This document shows positions 32,763 to 44,758 of a DNA stretch of 54,591 bases, one piece after another. The stretch's first letter is position 1. Every line of letters starts with the position of its first letter. This DNA is from Candidatus Competibacteraceae bacterium. Its GTDB lineage: Bacteria > Pseudomonadota > Gammaproteobacteria > Competibacterales > Competibacteraceae. The notes under the pieces were generated by a model that saw nothing but the letters and a program-made list of their open reading frames with translations, was not told the DNA's origin and did not search any database. The translations under genes and the position numbers were made by a program. The stretch lies in the NCBI GenBank assembly GCA_027492875.1, contig JAPUDV010000065.1, positions 1-54,591 on the forward strand. The letters are read 5' to 3'.

Positions 32763-34298
32763 TCACAGCAGTTGCGGATGCGCCCGCTCGGCCGGTTGCA
32801 ACATCTTGTTGAGCGCGTTGATATACGCCTTGGCCGAGGCGATCACGATGTCGGTGTCGGCGCCCTGGCCGTTGACGATCCGACCGCCCTTGGAGACTCG
32901 CACCGTCACTTCACCCTGCGAATCGGTGCCGCTGGTGATGTTGTTGACCGAGTACAGCAGCAGGTCGGTGCCGGTCTGCAAAATGCTTTCGATCGCCTTG
33001 AACGAGGCGTCGACCGGGCCGCCGCCGTCCGCGGTCGCGCAGCGTTCCTGTCCGTCCACCGCCAGAGTCACCTGGGCGTTCGGGGTTTCGCCGGTTTCCG
33101 AACAGACCCGCAGATAGAGGAGTTTCACCCGCTCATTTTCCGCCGTCAGATAAGCGTCGGTGACCAGCGCCTGCAAGTCTTCGTCATACACCTCATGCTT
33201 TTTATCGGCCAGCTCCTTGAAGCGGGCGAAGGCATCGTTCAATTCTTCCTCGGTGGCGAAACTGACGCCCAGTTCCTCCAGTCGGGTGCGGAAGGCGTTG
33301 CGGCCCGAGTGCTTGCCCATGACCATGCGGTTGGCGCTCCAGCCGACATCCTCGGCGCGCATGATCTCGTAGGTTTCTCGGTGCTTGAGCACGCCGTCCT
33401 GATGAATGCCGGATTCGTGGGCGAAAGCGTTGGCGCCGACGATGGCCTTGTTCGGCTGCACCGGAAAGCCGGTGATGTTGGCCACCAGCCGCGAGGCCGG
33501 TACGATCTGGGTGGTGTCGATGCCGGTTTCCAGTTGGAACACGTCGTGGCGGGTGCGCACCGTCATCACGATCTCTTCCAGCGAAGCATTGCCGGCCCGC
33601 TCGCCCAGGCCGTTGATGGTGCATTCCACCTGGCGCGCGCCGGCCAGCACTGCCGCTAGCGAATTGGCCACCGCCAATCCCAGGTCGTTGTGACAATGCA
33701 CCGAGAAAATCGCCTTGTCGGCGTTGGGCACCCGTTCGATCAAACTGCGAATGGTGTGGGCAAACTGGTCGGGAACATTGTAGCCGACCGTGTCGGGAAT
33801 ATTGATGGTGCGGGCGCCGGCGTCGATCACCGCCTCGGTGATCCGGCACAGAAAATCGAGTTCCGAACGACCGGCGTCCTCGGCGGAGAATTCCACGTCG
33901 TCGGTCCAGCGCCGGGCGCGGCGCACCGCCTCGACCGCCCGTTCCACCACCTGATCCGGTTCCATGCGCAGCTTCATCTGCATATGGATTGGCGAGGTGG
34001 CGATGAAGGTGTGGATACGGCCTGCCGCCGCCTCTTTCAACGCCTCACCGGCCCGGTCGATGTCGGCATCGGCGGCGCGCGCCAGGCCGCAGACCACGCT
34101 GTCCTTGACCGCCCGCGCCACTGCGCGCACCGCTTCGAAATCACCAGGGCTGGCGATGGGGAAACCGGCTTCGATCACGTCCACCCGCATCCGCTCCAGC
34201 ATCTTGGCGATGCGAACCTTTTCTTCCTTGGTCATGGACGCGCCGGGGCTCTGCTCGCCGTCGCGCAGGGTGGTATCGAAGATAATCAGCTTGTTCAT
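32763..34298 (-). CDS. leuA: 2-isopropylmalate synthase
   Basis: First committed step of leucine synthesis: condensation of acetyl-CoA with 2-ketoisovalerate. The 511-residue product has [12 protein letters not shown] at the start, the metal-binding [10 protein letters not shown] block, NGLGERAGN, and the C-terminal LeuA regulatory domain (from about 390) that mediates leucine feedback. It is ten bases upstream of the glycosylase gene. In relatives it usually follows pssA closely; here the glgX-treZ-treY block and a strand switch separate them. Confidence 0.97.
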   Translation of the reverse strand: MNKLIIFDTTLRDGEQSPGASMTKEEKVRIAKMLERMRVDVIEAGFPIASPGDFEAVRAVARAVKDSVVCGLARAADADIDRAGEALKEAAAGRIHTFIATSPIHMQMKLRMEPDQVVERAVEAVRRARRWTDDVEFSAEDAGRSELDFLCRITEAVIDAGARTINIPDTVGYNVPDQFAHTIRSLIERVPNADKAIFSVHCHNDLGLAVANSLAAVLAGARQVECTINGLGERAGNASLEEIVMTVRTRHDVFQLETGIDTTQIVPASRLVANITGFPVQPNKAIVGANAFAHESGIHQDGVLKHRETYEIMRAEDVGWSANRMVMGKHSGRNAFRTRLEELGVSFATEEELNDAFARFKELADKKHEVYDEDLQALVTDAYLTAENERVKLLYLRVCSETGETPNAQVTLAVDGQERCATADGGGPVDASFKAIESILQTGTDLLLYSVNNITSGTDSQGEVTVRVSKGGRIVNGQGADTDIVIASAKAYINALNKMLQPAERAHPQLL

Positions 34299-34485
34299 GC
34301 GGGTGTTCTCCAGTGGGGTTCGACCGCCGCGCCGGTGGCTGGCGAAGCCGGCGGACCATGGCGGTTGATTATGGCGATTTTGCGAGGTTTGTCAGCCGAA
34401 TATTCGAACGGCCCAATCGACCTCCAGGCTCGATTCGGGCGGGCGAGCAACGGGTCGGGGCGGGCGCTTTCCGGCAGTTGGCCGC

Positions 34486-34515
34486 GATAGCTTGCTATAA
34501 TTGTGATTCTCGGCC
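34486..34515 (+). promoter_or_regulatory. Extended -10 promoter for glgX
   Basis: TGC-TATAAT (TATAAT at 34496-34501) is a perfect -10 hexamer with a TGn extension, about 42 bases before the glgX start. No convincing -35 is present at the usual spacing, as is common for extended -10 promoters. The remaining part of 34299-34485 between the divergent leuA and glgX shows no gene. Confidence 0.55.
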
Positions 34516-34542
34516 GTGGAGTCGTGCAAGGAAGGAGGTTTT

Positions 34543-36690
34543 ATGTCTCACCCGCTTTGGCCTGGCAAACCCTATCCGCTGGGCTCTTATTGGAACGGTA
34601 AAGGCACCAATTTCGCGTTGTTTTCGGAAAACGCCACCCGGGTCGAGCTGTGTCTGTTCGATGAAAGGAACCGGGAAACCCGGCTGGAATTGAAGGAGGT
34701 CAACAAGTTCATTTGGCACGGCTACCTCCCGGACATCGGCCCGGGCCAGCGCTATGGCTTTCGGGTGCATGGCCCGTTCGCGCCGCACGAAGGTCACCGC
34801 TTCAACCCCAACAAGCTGCTGATCGATCCCTACGCCAAGGCGCTCGACGGCGATGTTCGTTTCGGTAAGAGAATTTTCGGTTACCGGTGGAATCAACCGG
34901 AGGACGATCTGGCCTTTTCCGAAAGCAACAGCGCGCCGCTGATGCCGAAGGCCGTGGTGATCGACCCCCGTTTCGACTGGGAAGGCGACGAACTGCTGCG
35001 CACGCCCTGGCACGAGACCGTGATTTACGAGATGCACGTCCGGGGATTCACCCGCCTGCATCCGGACATTCCGCCGGAACTGCGCGGCACCTACGCCGGT
35101 CTGGCGCATCCTGCCGCGATTGCCCACTTGCGGTCGATCGATGTGACGGCGGTCGAATTGATGCCGGTGCATCACTACCTGGCCCATCCCGGCCATCTGG
35201 CCGCCACCGGGCTGCGCAATTACTGGGGCTACGACTCGCTGAATTTCTTCGCCCCCTATTCCGGCTACAGCGCCAGCGGCCACTACGGCCAGCAGGTGCG
35301 CGAGTTCAAGGAGATGGTCAAGGCGCTGCACCGGGCCGGCATCGAGGTGATTCTCGATGTGGTCTACAACCACACCGGCGAAGGCAATCAGCTGGGGCCG
35401 ACCCTGACTTTGCGCGGGGTGGACAACGCCGCCTACTACCGCCTGGTCGAGGACAACCCGCGCTACTACATGGACTTCACCGGCTGCGGCAATTCGCTCA
35501 ACGTCCGCCATCCGCAAGTGCTCAAGCTGATCATGGACAGCCTGCGCTACTGGGTGCTGGAGATGCACGTCGATGGTTTCCGCTTCGACCTGGCCTCGGC
35601 GCTGGCCCGGGAACTCTATGCCGTCGACCGGCTGGCGGCGTTCTTCGACATCATTCATCAAGACCCGGTGCTGTCCGATGTCAAGCTGATCGCCGAACCC
35701 TGGGACGTGGGGGAGGGCGGCTATCACGTCGGCGGTTTCCCCCTGCTGTGGTCGGAATGGAACGGTCGCTATCGCGATACGGTGCGCGATTTCTGGCGCG
35801 GCGAACCGAGCCGGCTGGCCGAATTCGCCTTCCGTTTTACCGGCAGTTCCGACCTGTATCAATCCAACGGCCGCAATCCCAGCGCCAGCATCAATTTCGT
35901 CATCGCTCATGATGGCTTCACCCTGCGCGATCTGGTCAGCTACAACGAAAAGCACAACGAAGCCAACAACGAGGGCAACCGGGACGGTGAATCGCACAAC
36001 CGTTCCTGGAATTGCGGGGCCGAGGGTGAAACGGATGATCCGGCGGTTCTGCAACTGCGCCAGCGCCAGCAGCGCAATTTCCTGGCGACGCTGTTCCTGT
36101 CGCAGGGCGTCCCCATGCTGCTGGCCGGCGACGAGATGGGCCGCACCCAGCACGGCAACAATAATGCTTACTGTCAGGACAACGAGATCTCCTGGCTGAA
36201 CTGGGATCTGCCGGAAGAAAACGCGGATCTGCTGGAATTCGTGCGTGAATTAATGGCATTCCGCTACCAACATCCGGTGTTGCGTCGGCGCAAATGGTTT
36301 CAGGGCCGCTCGATCCACGGTTCCGGCGTCCACGACATCCTCTGGTTCAATCCGGATGGCGGCGAGATGACCGAGGCGCAGTGGCATGACGGCTTGGCCA
36401 GGGCCATTGGCATTTTCCTGAACGGCGAAGAAATCGCCACGCCCGATCGGCGCGGCGAGCGGATCGTCGACGACAGCTTCATCCTGCTGTTCAACGCGGA
36501 CGACGATGCGGTCGAGTTCAGCCTACCCGAGGATCTGCTGGGTTGGGAGTGGCGCACCGTCATGGATACCGCCCAACCCCGCTTTCTGCAACGCGGCCGC
36601 TGCTACGGCGTCGACGCGCCGACGGTGCCGGTGGCCTGGCGGGCGTTGGTGGCGCTGCAACGGCAGCGCAGCGCGGCCGCCTCCGCTTAA
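34543..36690 (+). CDS. glgX: Glycogen debranching enzyme
   Basis: GH13 isoamylase-type enzyme of 715 residues that cleaves alpha-1,6 branches of phosphorylase-trimmed glycogen. It has an N-terminal CBM48 domain (about 10-110), then the barrel with VVYNHTGEG, the nucleophile in [10 protein letters not shown], the acid/base glutamate in LIAEPWD and [13 protein letters not shown] strong GGAGG precedes ATG 34543. It opens a three-gene run with treZ and treY, so the debranched maltodextrins probably feed trehalose synthesis. Confidence 0.95.
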   Translation: MSHPLWPGKPYPLGSYWNGKGTNFALFSENATRVELCLFDERNRETRLELKEVNKFIWHGYLPDIGPGQRYGFRVHGPFAPHEGHRFNPNKLLIDPYAKALDGDVRFGKRIFGYRWNQPEDDLAFSESNSAPLMPKAVVIDPRFDWEGDELLRTPWHETVIYEMHVRGFTRLHPDIPPELRGTYAGLAHPAAIAHLRSIDVTAVELMPVHHYLAHPGHLAATGLRNYWGYDSLNFFAPYSGYSASGHYGQQVREFKEMVKALHRAGIEVILDVVYNHTGEGNQLGPTLTLRGVDNAAYYRLVEDNPRYYMDFTGCGNSLNVRHPQVLKLIMDSLRYWVLEMHVDGFRFDLASALARELYAVDRLAAFFDIIHQDPVLSDVKLIAEPWDVGEGGYHVGGFPLLWSEWNGRYRDTVRDFWRGEPSRLAEFAFRFTGSSDLYQSNGRNPSASINFVIAHDGFTLRDLVSYNEKHNEANNEGNRDGESHNRSWNCGAEGETDDPAVLQLRQRQQRNFLATLFLSQGVPMLLAGDEMGRTQHGNNNAYCQDNEISWLNWDLPEENADLLEFVRELMAFRYQHPVLRRRKWFQGRSIHGSGVHDILWFNPDGGEMTEAQWHDGLARAIGIFLNGEEIATPDRRGERIVDDSFILLFNADDDAVEFSLPEDLLGWEWRTVMDTAQPRFLQRGRCYGVDAPTVPVAWRALVALQRQRSAAASA

Positions 36691-36791
36691 TCCCCGCCCA
36701 CTCTGATCTCCACAGCCGCATAGCCTCGGCGGGGGATTCCGGCAACGCCGGTCCTCCTGGTTTGGCCATGGTTAAAAGAGGCATGATTTGC

Positions 36792-38636
36792 ATGAATAAA
36801 TTTAAATTGGGTTCGCATTATCTCGGCGACCGTCAATGCGTGTTTACCCTGTGGGCACCCTTGTTGAAGCAGGCGGCGGTCCACCTGGTCGCGCCCGAAG
36901 ACCGACTGGTTCCCATGACCCGCGACCAACGCGGTTACTGGCGCGCCACCGTCACCGACATCGAACCCGGCGCGCTGTACTTCTACCGGTGGGACGGGGA
37001 AACCGACCGCCCCGATCCCGTCTCCTACAGCCAGCCGCAAGGCGTGCACGGTCCATCGCGGGTGGTGGACCAGGCCTTCGCCTGGACCGATGCCGGCTGG
37101 CAACCGCCGCCGCTGACGCAATGGGTGATGTACGAACTGCACGTCGGGACGTTCACCCCGGAAGGGACGTTCGACGCCATCATCCCGCGCCTGCCGGAGT
37201 TGCGGGAACTGGGGGTGAACGCGCTGGAACTGCTGCCGGTCGCGCAATGCCCCGGCGACCGCAACTGGGGCTACGACGGCGTTTACCCTTATGCGGCCCA
37301 ACACGCCTACGGTGGGGTCGAAGGTCTGAAACGACTGGTGGACGCCTGCCACCGCGAGGGCTTGGCGGTCATCATGGACGTGGTTTACAACCATCTCGGT
37401 CCCGAAGGCAATTATCTGTGGGGGCTGGGCGCCTATTTTACCAACCACTACCGCACGCCCTGGGGCGACGCCGTTAATTACGATGGCCCACACAGCCCCG
37501 GCGTGCGCGAATACGTGGTCGGCAACGCGCTGTACTGGTTCGAGACCTGCCACTGCGACGCGTTGCGGCTGGATGCGGTTCATGCCATCTACGACTTCGG
37601 CGCCCGGCATATTCTGGCGGAACTGGCCGAAGCCGCCGCCGATTGCGGACAACGCCAAGGTCGGCCTTTTCATCTCATCGCCGAAAGCGATCTCAACGAT
37701 CCGCGTATCGTGCGTCCGCCGACCGCGGGCGGTTATGGCCTCGACGCCCAGTGGAGCGACGATTTCCATCACGCGCTGCATACCGTCCTCACCGGCGAGC
37801 GGCATGGCTACTACGAGGATTTTGGCGCCCTGGAGCAGTTGGCGCACGCCTATCGCCAGCCGTTCGTTTACGCCTGGGACTACTCTCCACACCGTCAGCG
37901 CTTCCACGGCGACGATCCCACGGATTGTCCGGCCTGGCGCTTCGTGGTATGCAGCCAGAATCACGACCAGGTGGGCAACCGGGCGCTGGGCGACCGATTT
38001 TCGGGCCTGTTGCCGTTTCCGGCGCTGAAGCTGGCGGCGGCGGCGGTGCTGCTGTCGCCCTACCTGCCGATGCTGTTCATGGGCGAGGAATACGGCGAGC
38101 CGCGCCCGTTTCTGTATTTCATCAGCCACGGCGACCCGGCGCTGATCGAAGGGGTTCGCGAGGGCCGGAAGAAGGAATTCGCCGCTTTCCACGCCGAGGG
38201 CGAAGCGCCCGACCCGCAGGCCGAGGCGACTTTCGAGGGGTCCAAGCTGCAATGGGGGCTCGGTCGCATCGGCCGACATGGCCAATTGCGCGTCTTTTAC
38301 CGCGAATTGCTGCGCTTGCGGCGCGAACTGCCGGCGCTGGCCCGGCTGGATCATGCCAGTCTGACCGCGACCGTGGTTGCGCCGACCGTACTGGAACTGC
38401 GGCGCTGGTGTGATGACAACCGAATGGTCGTTTTGATGAATTTCGCCGCCGATCCGGCGACCGTGACCGTCGCGCCGGGCGCGGGGGCATGGCGCAAAGT
38501 GCTGGATGCGGCCGAAGCTGACTGGGGTGGCGACGGCTCCAAGCTGCCGGCGCAACTGACCGACGGAACGACCCCGAACCTGCTTACCCTTCCGCCTTAC
38601 GCCGTGGTGATCTACGCCGCTGGCGTTCCCGCCTGA
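36792..38636 (+). CDS. treZ: Malto-oligosyltrehalose trehalohydrolase
   Basis: GH13 enzyme of 614 residues that releases trehalose from maltooligosyl-trehalose. The N-terminal CBM48-like domain (about 10-95) is followed by the barrel with NWGYDGVYPYA, VVYNHLGPEGNYL, the nucleophile in ALRLDAVHAIYD and acid/base in LIAESDLND, then the SQNHDQVGNR motif. ATG 36792 is chosen since AGAGG lies ten bases upstream; ATG 36783 is an alternative. It precedes treY, the usual partner, by 29 bases. Confidence 0.95.
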   Translation: MNKFKLGSHYLGDRQCVFTLWAPLLKQAAVHLVAPEDRLVPMTRDQRGYWRATVTDIEPGALYFYRWDGETDRPDPVSYSQPQGVHGPSRVVDQAFAWTDAGWQPPPLTQWVMYELHVGTFTPEGTFDAIIPRLPELRELGVNALELLPVAQCPGDRNWGYDGVYPYAAQHAYGGVEGLKRLVDACHREGLAVIMDVVYNHLGPEGNYLWGLGAYFTNHYRTPWGDAVNYDGPHSPGVREYVVGNALYWFETCHCDALRLDAVHAIYDFGARHILAELAEAAADCGQRQGRPFHLIAESDLNDPRIVRPPTAGGYGLDAQWSDDFHHALHTVLTGERHGYYEDFGALEQLAHAYRQPFVYAWDYSPHRQRFHGDDPTDCPAWRFVVCSQNHDQVGNRALGDRFSGLLPFPALKLAAAAVLLSPYLPMLFMGEEYGEPRPFLYFISHGDPALIEGVREGRKKEFAAFHAEGEAPDPQAEATFEGSKLQWGLGRIGRHGQLRVFYRELLRLRRELPALARLDHASLTATVVAPTVLELRRWCDDNRMVVLMNFAADPATVTVAPGAGAWRKVLDAAEADWGGDGSKLPAQLTDGTTPNLLTLPPYAVVIYAAGVPA

Positions 38637-38665
38637 ACGTTCATCGACAAGGAGGACCCCATTTC

Positions 38666-41473
38666 ATGATGCGCATTCCCGTCGCGACCTATCGCCTGCA
38701 ATTTAACCCGGACTTCGGCTTCGACGCCGCCTCCGCCATCGCTCCCTATCTGGCCGAACTGGGGGTATCCGACATCTACGCCTCGCCGATCCTGACCCCG
38801 CGCCACGGCAGCTCGCACGGTTACGACGTGGTGGACGCGCACGCCATCAGTCCCGAACTGGGTGGCATGGAGCGGTTCGAACTGCTCAGTCGGGTGCTGA
38901 AGGAGCACGAGATTGGCTGGGTGCAGGATATCGTGCCCAACCATATGGCGTTTAACAGTCAGAACCAGATGCTGGTCGATGTGTTGGAGAACGGCCCGGA
39001 CTCGCTCTATCACGAGTTTTTCGACATCAACTGGAACCATCTCTACGAAGGGATTCGCGGCCGAGTGCTGGCGCCCTTCCTCGGCAAGTTCTACGGCGAT
39101 TGCCTGGAAAGCGGTGAGTTGCAGTTGCGCTACAGCGAGCAGGGACTGGCCGTTTACTACTACGAATTCCGCTTTCCGATCCGCATCGAATCGTATTACC
39201 GGGTGTTGACCTACGATCTGGGGCGGCTGCGCGCCCGCCTCGAGCGCACTCATCCGCACTTCGTCAAGTTCCTGGGCGTGCTCTACCTGCTCAAATACAT
39301 CCCCTCCGGCGCGGAGGGACGGGAGCGCTACGACCAGGTTTCCTTCATCAAGCAGATGTTCTGGGAACTGTGGAACGGCAGCCCCGAAGTGCGCGAGTTC
39401 ATCGAGGAGAACATCCGCACCTTCAACGGCGAGGTCGGCAAGCCCGAAAGTTTCGATTTGCTGGACAGCCTGCTCGACGAGCAGTTCTTCCGGCTGTCCT
39501 ATTGGAAGGTGGGCAACGAGGAACTGAATTACCGCCGGTTTTTCACCATCAACGACCTGATCTCGTTGCGGATCGAGGATCCCAGGGTTTTTGACTTCAC
39601 CCACGAACTGATCCTGAAGCTGGTCGCGGAGGAAAAGATCAGCGGCCTGCGGATCGATCACATCGACGGTCTCTACGACCCGGCCCAGTATCTGCATCGC
39701 CTGCGCGAACAAGCGCCTTACGTTTACCTGGTCGTGGAAAAGATCCTCGAGCACGGCGAGGAATTGCCGGTGAACTGGCCGTGCCAGGGCACCAGCGGCT
39801 ACGATTTTCTCGGCATGGTCAATAGCCTGTTTTGCCAGCCGGCCGCCGAGTCCGAGTTCACCCGGATTTATCACGCGTTCATCGGTAACACCACGTCCTG
39901 CGAGATGCTGATCGACAGCAATAAGCGCATGATCGTGGACAAGCACCTGGCCGGCGATATCGACAATCTGGCGCATTTGCTCAAACGCATTTCCGAGCGT
40001 TACCGGTACGCCAGCGATTTCACCCTGTACGGACTCCAGGTGGCGCTGATCGAGATTCTGGTGCTGTTTCCGGTCTATCGCACCTACATCGGTCGAACCG
40101 GTTCCAGCCGGGCCGACCAGGAATACATCCGGCAGGTCATCGCCCAGGCCCGGCTCAACATCCCCAATTTCCGCAACGAACTGAATTTCATCGAGCGATT
40201 CCTGCGCCTGGAATTCGACGAGCACATGGCGGCCGAGGACAAGGACCAGTGGCTGCATTTCATCATGCGCTTGCAGCAGTTTACCGGGCCGTTGATGGCC
40301 AAGGGCGTCGAGGATACGGTGTTCTACGTCTATAACCGGCTGTTGTCGCTCAATGAAGTGGGCGCGGGGCCGCTGCAATTCGGCATCGATCTCGATGAAT
40401 TTCACGCCTTCAACCAACACCGGGTGGCCTGCTGGCCCCACGCGATGAACGCCAGCGCCACCCACGACACCAAACGGGGCGAAGATGTCCGCGCCCGCTT
40501 GAACGTGTTGTCGGAGATGCCGGACGAATGGGAACGTGTCTTGCGGGAATGGCACGAGATCAACCTGCCGCGCAAGGTGCAGATCGGGGGACTGGCCGCG
40601 CCCGGAAACGACGACGAGTACCTGCTGTATCAAACCCTGCTGGGTGCCTATCCCTTCGATCTGGCCGATTACCCCGCCTTTATCGAACGGGTCAAGGCCT
40701 ATTTGATCAAGGCCATCCGTGAAGCGAAAGTCCACACCAACTGGTTGGAACCCGACAACGCCTACGAGGATGCCTTGCTCGCGTTTGCCGGGCAGGTGAT
40801 GGAGCCGGGCAAGGACAATCCTTTTCTGCAAGCCTTCCTACCGTTCCAGCGGCGGATCCAGCACCACGGCATTCTCAACTCGCTCGGTCAGACCCTGCTC
40901 AAGCTCACCACGCCCGGCCTGCCCGATTTCTACCAGGGTACCGAGCTATGGGATTTGAGTCTGGTCGATCCCGATAATCGGCGCCCGGTGGATTTCGAAC
41001 GGCGTGGCGCGATGCTCAAGACGCTACAGAACCAGATTAGCGGCAATATCCTGCAATTAATCACGGAACTGCTGGTGGCGCCGGAAGATGGCCGGATCAA
41101 GCTGTTTCTGATTCATCGCGCCCTGCAGGCCCGGCGGGCGGAACCGGAGTTGTTCCAACATGGGGCCTACCAGAAACTGACGGTGATCGGCAGCCTCAAG
41201 GCGCATGTCGTGGCGTTCGCCCGGGAGTTGGGCGAGCGACGGGCGCTGATCATCGTGCCGCGTTTCCCGAGCGGTTTGGTCAAGGATGGCGAGTATCCGC
41301 TGGGCGAGGCGGTCTGGCATGAAACCCGGGTGCTGCCGCCGGCCGGTTCCCGCCTGTGCTGGCGCAATGCCCTGACCGGGGAGACGGTGCAGGGCGAGGA
41401 GGCGTTGTGGCTGCGGGAGTCGTTCCAGCATTTTCCGGTGGCGCTGCTGGTCAACGAGTCGGCGCAGGGCTGA
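38666..41473 (+). CDS. treY: Malto-oligosyltrehalose synthase
   Basis: Intramolecular transglycosylase of 935 residues that turns the reducing-end alpha-1,4 bond of maltodextrin into an alpha,alpha-1,1 (trehalose) bond. TreY marks are the TYRLQFN start, YASPILTPRHGSSHGYDVVD, WVQDIVPNHMA, the catalytic region SGLRIDHIDGLYDP and VEKILEHGEELP, and STHDTKRGEDVRARL-type ending (SATHDTKRGEDVR). AAGGAGG stands before the start. With treZ and glgX it completes the glycogen-to-trehalose route. Trehalose serves as an osmolyte or carbon reserve. Confidence 0.96.
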   Translation: MMRIPVATYRLQFNPDFGFDAASAIAPYLAELGVSDIYASPILTPRHGSSHGYDVVDAHAISPELGGMERFELLSRVLKEHEIGWVQDIVPNHMAFNSQNQMLVDVLENGPDSLYHEFFDINWNHLYEGIRGRVLAPFLGKFYGDCLESGELQLRYSEQGLAVYYYEFRFPIRIESYYRVLTYDLGRLRARLERTHPHFVKFLGVLYLLKYIPSGAEGRERYDQVSFIKQMFWELWNGSPEVREFIEENIRTFNGEVGKPESFDLLDSLLDEQFFRLSYWKVGNEELNYRRFFTINDLISLRIEDPRVFDFTHELILKLVAEEKISGLRIDHIDGLYDPAQYLHRLREQAPYVYLVVEKILEHGEELPVNWPCQGTSGYDFLGMVNSLFCQPAAESEFTRIYHAFIGNTTSCEMLIDSNKRMIVDKHLAGDIDNLAHLLKRISERYRYASDFTLYGLQVALIEILVLFPVYRTYIGRTGSSRADQEYIRQVIAQARLNIPNFRNELNFIERFLRLEFDEHMAAEDKDQWLHFIMRLQQFTGPLMAKGVEDTVFYVYNRLLSLNEVGAGPLQFGIDLDEFHAFNQHRVACWPHAMNASATHDTKRGEDVRARLNVLSEMPDEWERVLREWHEINLPRKVQIGGLAAPGNDDEYLLYQTLLGAYPFDLADYPAFIERVKAYLIKAIREAKVHTNWLEPDNAYEDALLAFAGQVMEPGKDNPFLQAFLPFQRRIQHHGILNSLGQTLLKLTTPGLPDFYQGTELWDLSLVDPDNRRPVDFERRGAMLKTLQNQISGNILQLITELLVAPEDGRIKLFLIHRALQARRAEPELFQHGAYQKLTVIGSLKAHVVAFARELGERRALIIVPRFPSGLVKDGEYPLGEAVWHETRVLPPAGSRLCWRNALTGETVQGEEALWLRESFQHFPVALLVNESAQG

Positions 41474-41490
41474 CCGGGTTTACCGCCCAC

Positions 41491-42285
41491 CTACTTGGGT
41501 TCGGGCGGTTCTCCGGGGCCTTGAGCGCGGCGGCGGGCGCGCTGCCGCAATCGCGTCAGGAACAGCGTTGGCCCCGACAGTCCGTACAGCAGGAAGCCGA
41601 AGAACAGCACCTTGGGCGGGTCGATCGAGGTCAGCACGAAGAGCAGCACCACCAGCAGCGCGGTGATGAACGGCAGCCGCCCGTGCAGGTCGACTTGCTT
41701 GAAGCTCAGGTAAAGGATGTTGCTGAACATCAGCGCCCCGGCGCCGATGGTCACGACCAGCGCCGGCCAGAGCATCTGCACGCCGGTCAGGCCGAGATCG
41801 GTGCAGAACCAGACGAACCCGGTCACGACGGCGGCGGCCGAGGGGCTGGGCAGACCGATGAAGTAGCGCTTGTCGGTACTGCCCAGTTGCACGTTAAAGC
41901 GGGCCAGCCGCAGCGCCGCCATCACCGTGTAGAAAAACGCTGCCAGCCAGCCAAGCTTGGACAGAAACGGCCCCATTTCGGCCATGGTTCCCAGCGCCCA
42001 TTCATACATGATCAGGGCCGGGGCCAACCCGAAGGAGACCAGATCAGCCATGCTGTCGTACTGAGCGCCGAACTCGCTTTCGGTGTGGGTCAGGCGGGCG
42101 ACCCGGCCGTCCAGCCCATCCAGCACCATCGCCACGAACACCGCCACGGCGGCGGGTTCGAAGCGACCCCGCAAGGCGGCGATGATGGCGTAGAAGCCGC
42201 AGAACAGCGCGGCGGTGGTGAAGAGATTGGGTAGCAGGTAAACGCCGCGCGAGCGACGGGCTTGAGAGGTTTCTTCGTTGGTCAT
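41491..42285 (-). CDS. pssA: CDP-diacylglycerol-serine O-phosphatidyltransferase
   Basis: Integral-membrane type II phosphatidylserine synthase of 264 residues. The CDP-alcohol phosphotransferase motif is complete: D59-G-x2-A-R-x8-G73-x3-D77-x3-D81. Seven to eight hydrophobic helices follow, with a charged C-terminal tail (RLRQRARRRAQG). It makes phosphatidylserine, precursor of phosphatidylethanolamine. It belongs to the ilvB-ilvH-ilvC-pssA-leuA neighbourhood common in proteobacteria, although here a NYN gene lies between it and ilvC. Confidence 0.95.
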   Translation of the reverse strand: MTNEETSQARRSRGVYLLPNLFTTAALFCGFYAIIAALRGRFEPAAVAVFVAMVLDGLDGRVARLTHTESEFGAQYDSMADLVSFGLAPALIMYEWALGTMAEMGPFLSKLGWLAAFFYTVMAALRLARFNVQLGSTDKRYFIGLPSPSAAAVVTGFVWFCTDLGLTGVQMLWPALVVTIGAGALMFSNILYLSFKQVDLHGRLPFITALLVVLLFVLTSIDPPKVLFFGFLLYGLSGPTLFLTRLRQRARRRAQGPGEPPEPK

Positions 42286-42327
42286 CGGCTTGAGAGGACG
42301 CTTTAGGTCGTTATTGTTCCGGCCCGT

Positions 42328-43068
42328 TTAGGGTTGAAGTTTGCTGCGCTTGTCCCGGATGTAAACAGTGCCCTGAGATTGCCTGTCGATCTCGAACAGG
42401 GTGATGGCCGATACCAAGTCAACCAGTTTTTTGTAGCCATAGTTTCGAGAGTCGAACTCAGGAACCTGCTTGGCGATGTGATGGCCAACCGCGCCAAGAT
42501 GAGCCCATCCACTATCGTCAGAAGCCGCTTCCAGGGCATTTCGAAAGAGGTTCACGAGTTTGGTGTCTCCCTTGAGCTTTTTGGTTTCTTGCTTGCGGAT
42601 GGCGGTATCTGGATTTTCCTCGGTAAGAATGACTGTGGTGAAAATGAATTTATCGCAGGCGGATACAAAAGCTTTTGGTGTTTTTTCCTCACCGAAGCCG
42701 TGTACCAGCAGACCTTCTTCCCGGATACGCGATGCCAAACGCGTAAAGTCGCTATCGCTGGAAACCAGGCAGAAGCCATCGAAGCGATGGGTGTAGAGCA
42801 AATCCATCGCGTCGATGAGCATGGCGCTATCGGTCGCATTTTTGCCGACCGTGTAGCGGAATTGCTGGATGGGCTGGATAGAGTGATCTAACAGAACCGA
42901 CTTCCATCCCGCCAGGTTTGGCGTGGTCCAGTCGCCGTAAATGCGCTTGACGCTAGGGATGCCATATTTGACGATTTCCCGGACGAGCCCTTCGATGATC
43001 GCTGGCTGGGCATTGTCCGCGTCGATCAGAACCGCAAGCCGACGCTGGACTGGAAGGTCAACATTCAT
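42328..43068 (-). CDS. NYN-domain putative ribonuclease with OST-HTH/LOTUS domain
   Basis: A 246-residue LabA/DUF88-type protein. The NYN domain (about 8-150) has the PIN-like acidic residues in AVLIDADNAQ, NATDSAMLIDAMDLL and FCLVSSDSDFTRLA. The C-terminal part (about 165-240) is an OST-HTH/LOTUS fold (GWAHLGAVGHHIAKQVPEFD, YGYKKLVDLVSAI). Such proteins are predicted RNases of unknown target. I take ATG 43068; a TTG two codons earlier is possible. Base composition is visibly lower in GC than its neighbours, suggesting a transferred insert between ilvC and pssA. Confidence 0.88.
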   Translation of the reverse strand: MNVDLPVQRRLAVLIDADNAQPAIIEGLVREIVKYGIPSVKRIYGDWTTPNLAGWKSVLLDHSIQPIQQFRYTVGKNATDSAMLIDAMDLLYTHRFDGFCLVSSDSDFTRLASRIREEGLLVHGFGEEKTPKAFVSACDKFIFTTVILTEENPDTAIRKQETKKLKGDTKLVNLFRNALEAASDDSGWAHLGAVGHHIAKQVPEFDSRNYGYKKLVDLVSAITLFEIDRQSQGTVYIRDKRSKLQP

Positions 43069-43158
43069 TTTCAAGAAGCGACCTGATGCGAGTCCAGGAA
43101 GCGGAGCACAAATGGAAAATAACGGACACCGTGCCCCGCTTGCTAGCCGCCTACCGCC

Positions 43159-44754
<1,596 letters not shown>

Positions 44755-44758
<4 letters not shown>

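Noticed and set aside
36687-40831. Very long minus-strand frames across treZ and treY
   Set aside because: Both overlap enzymes with complete catalytic motifs on the plus strand; the antisense products show no domain.
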